Below are positions 54,354-64,000 of a DNA stretch of 64,000 nucleotides, one piece after another. The notes below the pieces were generated by a model. That model saw only the letters and a program-made list of their open reading frames with translations, did no database searches and had not been told where the DNA came from. The first letter of the stretch is position 1; each line of letters opens with the position of its first letter. The stretch is from Strongyloides papillosus (lineage: Eukaryota; Nematoda; Chromadorea; Rhabditida; Strongyloididae): assembly GCA_005656395.1 (NCBI GenBank), contig SRSI01000050.1, positions 4,526,001 to 4,590,000 of the forward strand. Direction: 5' to 3'. The translations under genes were made by a program, and so were the position numbers.

Positions 54354-55466
54354 ATGTCTGAGAAGAATAGTGATACTGATTTTTATACATCATCTGATGA
54401 AATTTCATACTCAACTAACTCTGACTCATCATCACCACTCTCATTTAATCACCCCTCTGATGAGGATCAAATATCCCCACAGGCACATGAACATTTCTTT
54501 GAGGGGGCTGAAAAATTACTAGAAATATGGTTCGATAAAGATCAAGAGGGATCAACCTCATTAAGAAATATACCATACCCTGAGTTAGTTGACATGCTTG
54601 AAATAGCTGAATGTCACATATTACATTACCAAAAAAATGAACACCTCGATTCTTACGTCCTCTCTGAATCATCTATGTTCATCTCCAAAAATAGACTTAT
54701 TCTTAAGACATGTGGAACAACAAAACTTTTACATGCAATTCCAAAGATATTGGAACTTGCCGAGGTGTACGGTCAAATGACTAATGTTGTTAATGTTTAC
54801 TATTCAAGAAAAAATTTCTTAAAACCTGAATTACAAACATCTGTACATCAATCATTTGATAGTGAAATCGAACTTCTTGAATCACATTTCAATGGTGGTC
54901 AGGCTTTTTGTTTAGGATCTCTTAAACACGACCGTTGGTATTTGTATCACTACTCTAAACCACATACACAATTACAAATCCCTGATCACTCATTAGAAAT
55001 ACTGATGACAGATTTACCTGAAGAGGTTATGAAGACTTTTACTAAGGAGGTATCTACTGATGGAAACGATGCCACAATAAAGTCAGGCATCGACAAAATA
55101 GTTCCACCTGGTACAACAATCCACGATGAATTATTTGAACCATGTGGTTACTCAATGAATGGGTTAGTTTCAGGGACAGATCAATATGCTACTATACACA
55201 TAACCCCTGAATCAGACTTCTCCTACGTCTCCTATGAAACTAACCAAACATTCGATGACTTATTTTCACAAACAATGAAAGTTATCAATTGCTTCAAACC
55301 AAAAAATTTCTTGATTAATATCTTTGCTAATGAACAATGCATCGGAACAAGGAGCACACAATTAAGATTCTGGAACCAAGTTATTCCTGGTTATAGAAGA
55401 GTTAACCTTCAATATGTTACTTTGGCTACTGATACTGTAGCTTATGCTCAATTTGTTCAAGTATAA
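54354..55466 (+). CDS. smd-1: S-adenosylmethionine decarboxylase proenzyme
   Basis: Single exon of 370 residues. The first about 45 residues are an acidic/Ser-rich extension. The core begins HFFEGAEKLLEIWF. The self-cleavage site is LSESSMFISKNRLILKTCGT: cleavage between Glu105 and Ser106 would give the beta chain and a pyruvoyl-capped alpha chain. Downstream GYSMNGL and TPESDFSYVSYETN match the substrate-binding strands of animal AdoMetDC. It decarboxylates S-adenosylmethionine to supply aminopropyl groups for spermidine and spermine, in the cytosol. Full length compared with the human enzyme (334) plus the N-terminal extension. Leader carries a uORF. Confidence 0.95.
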   Translation: MSEKNSDTDFYTSSDEISYSTNSDSSSPLSFNHPSDEDQISPQAHEHFFEGAEKLLEIWFDKDQEGSTSLRNIPYPELVDMLEIAECHILHYQKNEHLDSYVLSESSMFISKNRLILKTCGTTKLLHAIPKILELAEVYGQMTNVVNVYYSRKNFLKPELQTSVHQSFDSEIELLESHFNGGQAFCLGSLKHDRWYLYHYSKPHTQLQIPDHSLEILMTDLPEEVMKTFTKEVSTDGNDATIKSGIDKIVPPGTTIHDELFEPCGYSMNGLVSGTDQYATIHITPESDFSYVSYETNQTFDDLFSQTMKVINCFKPKNFLINIFANEQCIGTRSTQLRFWNQVIPGYRRVNLQYVTLATDTVAYAQFVQV

Positions 55467-56020
55467 TTGATAAAAATGTACTCTTTTTTAATCCTTTATA
55501 CTTTTTATCAAATTGATTGAAATTTTATTTTTACTTTTTTTTAGATGGGATTACTCATTAGTATAAGAAGAGTATTATCTTTTCTTTTTGAATCCCTAAC
55601 TTTGATAAAAAGTGAATCAATATTATAATTTTTTTATATTATTTTTTATATTGATATTAAACAAAATTATTATTTTTTAATCAAAGAACTTATTCCTTTA
55701 TGAAATAATATATTTTTTTTGCTAGATAATAAAAGGTTTTTATATTTTATGGTATTGTTGTTTTCGTAGATGTAAAGTGAAATGTTTTTGGTTACTGTAC
55801 TGATAACGAATATAATAAAAAAAATATAGCAAAACAATTGTTTTTATAAAAAATGAATAAAGCTTCAAAAATTCTTCAATTAAACAATATAAAAATTAAT
55901 AATTATTGTAACTACATATGAGTAAAAAGGCATGAGACAAAGATATTCGTAAATTTTCTTTCAAAATTATTTTCAAAAAAGAAAAACACTTCAAAAGCAT
56001 AATATTATTATTCTTCAAAA
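55467..56020. other. Intergenic region between convergent genes
   Basis: AT-rich 3' flank of AdoMetDC and of the leftward small gene. No feature beyond AATAAA-like polyadenylation motifs. Confidence 0.45.
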
Positions 56021-56441
56021 TCAAATGATTCTTTTTACATTTTCGTAATTAATATACTTCGGGTGAATCATCCTACGTACCCCATCTGGAGAGACAATAG
56101 ATATATGAGATGTTTTCAAACCAAAAGCTTTGGATAAACGACGTAGTTGCTAAAAAGAAAATTAAAGAACGATTATTATTTTTTTGCTTATCGCCATCAA
56201 AACATACCCTTTGTTGTTTAGGTGACAGTGTTGTTTCTTTGTCATAATTATCTTTTTTGTTTTTTATATCCTCTGATGATGGTATAGGTTGTCTTTTGTT
56301 TTGAGGTGAAATATCATATCCATAAGATGAGACATTTGGATCATCGTTATTTGTTGTTGGTGGGAGTTGTGTCACCCCATCCTCACTGTCAATTATTATT
56401 TCATTTGTTTTAATTATTGTCTTGGTAGTTTGTGTTGTCAT
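56021..56441 (-). CDS. Small polar protein of unknown function, two exons
   Basis: Exon 1 56208-56441 and exon 2 56021-56149 across a 58-nt intron in phase 0, giving 120 residues. The N-terminal 80 residues are polar and probably disordered (TTQTTKTIIKTNE, QLPPTTNNDDPNVSSYGYD). The C-terminal part is basic and helical (KQQRQLRRLSKAFGLKTSH) then ISIVSPDGVRRMIHP. The frame is open upstream to an acceptor (AATTTTAG, 56508 area), so the coding region may begin in an upstream exon; an out-of-frame ATG lies there. No signal peptide. Family not recognised. Confidence 0.5.
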
Positions 56442-56529
56442 ACCGTCACTGGTTCCTTTTTTAAGGGTATTAGTGCCATTTGTGTTGACTCTTTCTGTCC
56501 CTATATCTAAAATTATTTCAATGAAATAT

Positions 56530-59500
56530 ATATATATCGGATTGATCGCATTGTAAATTTATTTCTCAACGTCTCTTATAAAACTTTTTTACCCACTCCA
56601 TCACTTATAAATAAATTTAGAATTACTTCCTTTTTGTTTCTTTTTTTATCATACAAGTCACGTCAACTTTTTTTTTACTTCCAATCTCTCTCTCCACTCT
56701 TTATTAAATTAAAAATTAAACAATAAATTCTCCCTCTATCAATTTTTTTATAAATAATGTCAAAAGTCTAACTTCACCCAATAAACATATCAATTTAAAC
56801 ACAAATTTGTATAATATTATATTTCATATCAATAATTAAAATTATAAAATATCTATTACTCTTATCAATTACTTAGCTAAATATCACCAAACAAAATACA
56901 AGCTACAAACTTGTAAATAAGAAAAAAGAAAAATTTTGAAATAACAATTTCATTACGATTTTTAAATTTGATAAATAGTAATAATAAGCATTTGTTATGT
57001 TAGAGTCTAAAGTCTATACTAACATAATTGTGTACTTTGATACGTATGACATAAAATAGGTTTGTATACTTATTTTTATATTATCAAAATTATAAAAATT
57101 ATTATTGTTATTAATGTGTCCTATGACTTTTTAAAAATATTATTATATGAGTGGGAATAATAAAGAAATAATTAAAGATTAAAACGTGTATAGAGGTATA
57201 AAATCATTTTTTTCTATAAAAAAATATTTGTTTTTTGAACAAATATTCATTAAAAAATATTATACTTTTATTATTGAGAAAGTTCATCTTGGTAAAAGAT
57301 CATATAAATTGGTAAAAAAATATGAAGATTTTATTGTCTTAATAAAATTATATGTCTTTACCTCAACAGGTATATTTTTTATTTATGAAGTAGTAATACT
57401 TCCTTCAAAACAAGTCTTCCTCTCTCACTTATACAATAAATTTTTATAATCATCATCTTCTATTTTATTTCATGTAATACTTTTTCAAGAATTTCGTATT
57501 GTTGTCACAAATGTCTCTTGTTTTGTGAGGTAAAACTTTTTACTACAATTATTCTATTGTTTTGAGAAAATAAGTTTCTATAAAATTTAATACCCTTAAC
57601 TGATTCATTATACTTATATAATCATTCTTATTTTCAATTTAAATCATACCTAATGTTTATAACCCTTTTTGATTTATCTTACTAATTATTCTTAATTTTG
57701 ACATAAACTTCATCAATATCATTTACGGATGCAATATTTTAAAAGATATTTAATGAAGTCTATGTTAATTAGTTTCATTCAACCTCCTTCACTAAATAAC
57801 AATATACTTTAACCTTCACTTTTTGTTGGTTAATTCAATTTATTTTCCCATTCATGTTACTGAAGTTGTTTTTAAAATAATATTTACATAAAAAAAAGAA
57901 AAAATTAACTAAACTTGTCTTTGTAGACTTTTAATGTATACCTAAGGGTACACAAAATTTTGTAGTTTGCTAAATTAAGGAAAATTCTAATTAAAAATGA
58001 CAGGTAACCTTTAAGCATAAATAATTGAATTTGTTATATAACTTTTAAAATGCAAACAAACTAATGAAAGAAAGTTAAAAGAATATTTAAATAAAGGTAA
58101 TTCCTCATTTCTTTTACAAGCACGTCTTAAGCATTTTCTAAGTGTTTCAATAATCTTAAATTTTTTATTTTCAATTTTTATATTAGAAATACATATATAT
58201 GTTGTATTTATCTCTTTCCCCCTTATTTTACTTCCTATACTTTTATAAGAAAAATAAATAAATCGTAAGAATTCAAATATATACACAACATATGTGCATG
58301 TCGTCTACTAGTACTCTCTTTGTGCTATCTTTTTCTATCATTGATCACATTTTACTCTTCCATTGACCAACATCTAAAAGTCCATTGCTAGTTAGCTTTT
58401 TTAATAAAGGCTTTTAGAATAACTACAATTATTACCCTTTCATTTACTACTTCTCAATCATTTTATATTATTTTTTTTGTTTAAAAAATAGGAATTATAA
58501 ACAAACATTGTTTACAAGCATTTAATCTTAAAAATATAAATCATATTCTTTAAAAACCCACCCAGACAAGTTTTAAAATATTATTACATATATTTATTAA
58601 AACTATCCATATAAAATATTACATGTAATTATTAATATATCTTCATAAAACTTATAATAGCATCGATCGCCACCCAAGTCTAATATATTTGTATATTTTT
58701 CCATTATTATTTAGTATTTAAAATAAACATTTTAAATTTTATATATGCTTTGTCCAGTATACTATAAAAATATATATATATACTATACAAAATATATTTA
58801 TTTAGACCAACTACTATATAACAATTATATAATTTTTATATCTCCATTGATTTGATAAATATATAGATGTGATATCGAAAAAGTTATACTCATTATTTAG
58901 ATTATCCTAAATCCACAAAAAGACTTTAATTAGGTACATTTTACATAACATCCTGTTTAAAATATGTATTTGTATAGTCTTTATTTCAACTTTTATGTCA
59001 TTTATTAAGTATTTAATACCCATCTGATAATTATTAATAAATCTTCTTTTAAATAATCTTAACTTATCAATTAATAATTAGTATATTAATTTATTTTTGT
59101 CTGGTGTAACAGAATTATTAACTCTCTTCAACATTATCTTACTTATATATTAATAATTAACACTAGTGATAATTATTTTAATAACAATATTTTTTCTAAA
59201 AACTCTTTAAACTGCTACTTTGTCCCCCTACCAACCAACTAGTCTAAGTAAACGGGTAAAATGAAACATTTACTTAATTAATATTTCATCATTATTACAA
59301 TGTTTAAAACGTGTTCATTGGGACTTTCCAATTTTTATACTTATATTATAAAAGATGGTGTGATTTTAAGATAAATAATAAAATATACTAACTATACATA
59401 CATGTATTTACTACTCTCTCTTAATTGAATACATAAAATTTTGTAAATGACCCTTTACTTAGAAAGAACCTGATTAAAAAAAATCTTTTTTTTTAATTAA

Positions 59501-61808
59501 TTAACATCTTAAATATTACAATAATTTTTATTTCCACACAGTTTAGTTACAATCTACCATCTTTAATCATCATAATATATCTCAATATCATTTATTTTTA
59601 ATTGCCATATAATGTAAGAATGCAAAAATATCTTTCTTATAACATTAATGTTGCTATTTATAAAAATGAAATCAAAGAGCAACTTTAATCACTTTTTATT
59701 ACATTATTATATACAAAAGGTATAAACAAAATAATAAAAATTTTTTTATCTTAAAAACACAAGATATCATGAAGGAGAATTTATTTTAAATTTTCCTTAC
59801 ACTCATGAAAGAAGAAGGAATTTTCTATTTTCCTTTCTCCATAACTGTACAATCTTTATATCAAAGTCACGTTGATGTAAAAATTACATAAATTTTTATA
59901 TTGATAACAATAATTATATTTAAAGGATATTTTTATAATATATATGTATATATTAGTAAGACACACTAAAAAAGACAATTGTTTCAATGAAATTTTAAGG
60001 AGATGTTAAACAACATCAATAGAATTATCACAAAATTATTATATACCTCTGTAACTAAGTAATTTTGGGGCAAGTTTTGTATTTTAAAAGATAGATGTCT
60101 AATCATGCAAAAAAATTATATACTAAGAATTTTTTTTAAACAAAATATCATAGGTTGATCGTTGATTAACACAACATCTGTCTATGATATTTCATCGAAA
60201 CACCTTTTTTCTCCTTCAATTATCCTTTATTTAGATAAAAAGAGAGTGGTACTGTAAAGTTGTGTGATAAGATAGAAATATATCTGATATATTTATAATC
60301 CATAATTAATACAATAAATTTATAAAAACAATGTTTATATAATATACATCTCTATGAATTGATACACCACTTCTCATAAAGAGATATAAAAATTGAACTT
60401 TATGAGAGAATTTTTTTAATGTCATTGTTTCATTCAAATATTTTATACTTATCAATATCTTTTAGTGTTAAATTGTAGTTGTTAAATATATAATTTAAAT
60501 GTGTAACATTTTTATAATATATTAAAAGTATAAATGAAAAAATGTGTAGATATCTAACTAATATATATTTCCCAAATCACTGATTATTTATACTTCTATC
60601 ACTTATTCTATCTATTTCTATTATATTAGATTCATACAATTACTTTGATTTTTATTAGTATTCAGTAAACGATGTTGTTAAAAAATATATCTATATAATT
60701 TGTTAAAATGTCGTTGATGACATACTCACAGGAGATTCTATCGTCATCTATATTAATACTCTATCAATATACATCTATCCATCCATCCCTCTTAATAAAT
60801 TTTAATTATATTTATTGGAAAAGAAAAACCCCCATCTAATTGATAAAAAAAGTTTTTAAAGACATTCTTTTTTTATATCATGATATCAAAAAAGGTAATT
60901 TATGTCATAATTAACTAAGATTGATGAAATTGTATATATTTAATTTATACTGATCATCTTATCACATCAGGTCATATTAACCGGGGAATACTTTCATACA
61001 CGTGGGCTTTCTCTCTTCACAATCATCATCAGCGTTGCCTTTAAATATACTAATGCACCTATTCATATATTTATATTTCATATTGAAGGTTTTTTGTCTT
61101 CTTTTTTTTATCAAACTATAGATATACTTATAGGAATGATATAAACTTTTATTGATACTAACATAATCATATTCAGATATTATATGTATAGATATTTCTC
61201 TTATCATTTTGATTATAATAACAATTTACATTAACATATACCCTTTTTTAATGACAAAAATCTTATAGACAAAAGAAAATCTAAATAATATTATATATAT
61301 GATTATTCTTAAACTATCGCTATTACATTTCCTTTATCATTTAAACATAAAAACTTTATAATAATACAATTTTTTATTTCAGCTCCAGTCTCATATTTAT
61401 TTTAAAAGTCAGGACAAAGAAATTTTAAATATTTCTTACTAAAATATTATTATAAATTTTATTTTAATATTAAACTATATAAATATTTATATTAAACTAA
61501 TTTATAAACATTAAAAAGAACCCCTACACTTTTTTAATGCGAAATAACCATTTTACAATTGGTATTTATAATTAGTTAAATATAAACCATTTACTAATTA
61601 TTAATCATACTATATATACTAAAGATTACCTCCAATCAAGGACTTTTTTTTCAACAAAATCAACAATTAATAAATTTATAATCCATCTAATTTCTGTTAC
61701 ACTGGATTCCTTTACATTAAATTGCCTACGCCTGATACATTGTTATCGTGCCTCCAGACCACCTATTTAAAAAGATAAAAAAATTCTATATATCATTATA
61801 TACCCCTA
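56530..61808. other. Long AT-rich intergenic region
   Basis: More than 5 kb without a supportable gene. Short frames at 57186-57449 (+), 58011-58286 (-) and 60977-61207 (-) have AT-driven composition and no recognised motif. A more balanced patch at 61700-61770 (CTGGATTCC, GCCTACGCCTGATAC, GTGCCTCCAGACCACC) may be 5' leader of the kinase gene. Confidence 0.45.
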
Positions 61809-64000
61809 ATGATGTCATCTCTAAAATTCAATGAAATCTATGAAGAGAAACAAAAACCTGAATCAGGTGTTGACAGTTGTGGATCAAGTGACATATCCAC
61901 ACAATCAACCATATCCTCCACCAAGAATCCCTTCTTCGAGAGCATCATGAAAATTAGTGACGAGGAGGAATGTTTCAAGATTGATGAACAATTAGACTCA
62001 TTAGACAGAGCTGAGTCACCTACAACTATACAGAAAAATTTATGCCTTAATGCTACCTCAAATTTACGTGATCCACACCCATCCTCGGATGAGGAGGATG
62101 AAAATAATGGGGATGAGAGGAAGATTCCTATTAAGAATTGTAGTTCTTCTACCCATCAATTGTGCCCATGTTCCACTCCTGAGAATGGGATATTTATTAA
62201 AAGTGTCAATCAACAAAATTTTAATCTTAATTATCCTTTTAATACTCATAACATATTGGATGATTATAAGATTTCCGATGAGGTAACTTTTGGTTTTTTA
62301 AACTTTTTTCCATTAATCTATCAATTCCTTATAGATTATCGGTATAGGTGAATCAGGAAAAGTAATGGCATGTTACAGAAAGAGTGACGATAAAAAATTT
62401 GCTCTTAAAGTCTTAAGAGAATCCCCCAAATCAAAAAGAGAAGTTGGTATCCACTACCTAGTACAGTAAGTTTCCATATTCTTTACATAACACTTCCTTA
62501 CCATCAAAATACACCACCAAAACAATAACAATTAAAAAATATTTTCATTATAAAAAAGGAGAACACATAAAAGTACATTTCATCTCATTTGTTTGTGTAT
62601 TATTAATCTCCTTATGATACAATTAATTACCTTATCATTATGTATTTTTATTAATTTAGTCAACATGAAAATATTGTATCAATCATCGATATCTATGAAA
62701 ATACTTTCCACGATGTTAGGTGTATCCTATTGGTAGTTGAATTCATGGAGGGTGGAGATCTATTAACCAAATTCGAAAGTCAAGGATCTGTACCGTACAC
62801 CGAGAAAGGTAAGTTTCCCATTTCGATATCATCTTCTTTGTACTCCCCCTATCAATATTTGTCTTTTTTTGACATCACCTTTGACGTAATTTATAGTATA
62901 AATAGTTAGTAGCTATAAATAATGCTTATGCTATGATAAATTAATATGAAATTAAAATGATAAATTATGGTAAATTAATAAACTTTTTATAGAAGTTGGT
63001 GAGATAGCCTATCAAATAGGGAAAGCAGTCAAGTACCTTCATTCATTATCCATAGCACATCGTGATTTGAAACTCGAAAACATATTATGTAGCTCAACAT
63101 CATCAAATTGTACCTACAAATTAGCTGATTTTGGTTTTGCTAAACTTCAAGAAAAAAATAAAATGCTCAATTCTCCGTGTTGTACATTTTATTATGCACC
63201 TCCTGAGATATTAGCTAAGGAACAGTATAATTTTATGTGTGATATGTGGAGTATTGGGGTTGCTTTGTATATCCTGTAAGTTTTTTTTAAAAAAAACTCA
63301 TTAATTTAGACGTGACATTGATGATTTTTATTATTACTTTTTATGAGATTATTTATTATAACATTATTGGTAATTGTTTTGTCATTTGACATTGATGATG
63401 ATTAATTATCATGATATGTACCTTATACCTGTGGTAAACTACTTAATTTTTTTTGAGGGGGATACTTAAAGTCATATATAGACGACATTCCTTTGTCACA
63501 TTGGTAAATATAACATTAATTTTTGAACTTTAACGATATAAACAATAATAATAATTTTTAAAGGTTATGTGGATATCCACCATTCTACTCAATGAAGGGA
63601 CTACCAATATCACCGGGAATGAAATCTAGAATAGCTGCTGGTTGTTATGCATTCCCAGCTGCTGAATGGGATTCTATCTCTGAGTCAACTAAAAACGTCA
63701 TCCGGAATCTCCTTAAAACTGATCCTGCCGTTAGGACTACTATAGATAATTTTATGAAGACACCCCTTGTTACTAGTGCTATACAACCATTACTTGAGGA
63801 ACCATCATTTAAACAACCTCCAAAGATAATTCAAGCAACATCCATACCATCAAAACACCCTACCTTCAATAAAGAATCTTACGAAGGTTCATTCAAGAAG
63901 TTCGATCAAATAATGTCTAACAAAGAAAGAAGCTTCGGCCCTGGAAAGTTAACCTCAATCCAGGAGGAGGTTGGTAGAGCCTTAAGTAGCATGAGATTAG
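61809..64000 (+). CDS. MAPKAP-kinase-2-like Ser/Thr kinase, 3' end outside the window
   Basis: Exons 61809-62282, 62335-62465, 62660-62808, 62993-63275 and 63564 onward; at least 491 residues. Residues 1-158 form an acidic Ser-rich extension (SSDEEDENNGDE). The kinase starts after ILDDYKISDE with glycine loop GIGESGKV (161-168), Lys183 (FALK), catalytic HRDLKLEN (Asp276), DFG (Asp297), Ser312 at the p38 activation-loop position, and LCGYPPFYSMKGLPISPGMK, diagnostic of MAPKAPK2/3. The C-terminal EEVGRALSSMRL matches the start of the MK2 autoinhibitory/NES helix. MK2 acts below p38 in stress signalling. The APE motif reads PPE (321-323). C. elegans has two such genes (mak-1, mak-2); I cannot choose between them. 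Confidence 0.9.

Noticed and set aside
57186..57449. 87-codon plus-strand frame
   Set aside because: Starts at GTG, AT-driven composition, no motif, no splice or promoter context.
58011..58286. 91-codon minus-strand frame
   Set aside because: Lys/Ile/Asn-rich as expected of random AT-rich DNA; no motif.
60977..61207. 76-codon minus-strand frame with a Cys/Asp-rich end (NADDDCEERKPTCMKVFPG)
   Set aside because: Interesting C-terminus but no signal peptide, acceptor or homology; not strong enough to call.
1..64000. CRISPR arrays, rRNA, bacterial operons or Shine-Dalgarno sites
   Set aside because: Spliced nuclear nematode-type DNA; no regularly spaced repeats or prokaryotic gene organisation seen.

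Overview
The window is strongly AT-rich eukaryotic DNA with short GT-AG introns (43-58 nt in most genes), many single-exon genes, pyrimidine-AG acceptor-like sites directly upstream of start codons, and nematode-type gene families (ground-like secreted protein, serpentine chemoreceptors, MAPKAP kinase, syntrophin). It most resembles a clade IV nematode of the Strongyloides type. That taxonomic call is inference from base composition and gene content.

Left part, about 1-43 kb, is accessory and repeat-rich. It holds a secreted leucine-rich-repeat protein, a probable TFIIIC subunit, two tandem paralogues of a secreted Pro/His/Thr-rich protein, decayed genes (RFWD3-like RING/WD40, spectrin-repeat-like, an unknown one), two chemoreceptor-like seven-transmembrane genes, a secreted protein built of four degenerate repeats, and a minus-strand cluster of three large cell-surface proteins. 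One of the three has a transmembrane anchor and two have GPI-type C-termini; the two GPI-type genes sit in a roughly 4-kb tandem segmental duplication. Between them are many transposon remnants: mariner-derived, pogo/Tigger-like, MULE-like, several MITEs and foldback elements, and tandem satellites.

Right part, about 43-64 kb, is conserved core genome: alpha/beta-type syntrophin (-), inositol hexakisphosphate kinase (+), ground-like secreted protein (-), FKBP12-type prolyl isomerase (-), S-adenosylmethionine decarboxylase (+), a small unknown low-complexity protein (-), and the 5' part of a MAPKAP-kinase-2-like kinase (+) that runs off the window. The genes are separated by long AT-rich spacers.

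The most interesting observations are these. The S-adenosylmethionine decarboxylase leader has a lone 15-codon upstream ORF ending Arg-Arg-Pro-Pro-stop, downstream of a GC-rich leader exon and a 54-nt leader intron. The duplicated surface-protein genes show coding divergence clearly greater than that of their own noncoding flanks and signal peptide. A neprilysin-like fragment lies between two MITEs. FKBP12 may have a basic N-terminal extension. A nearly identical 0.3-kb inverted repeat lies at the edge of the segmental duplication.
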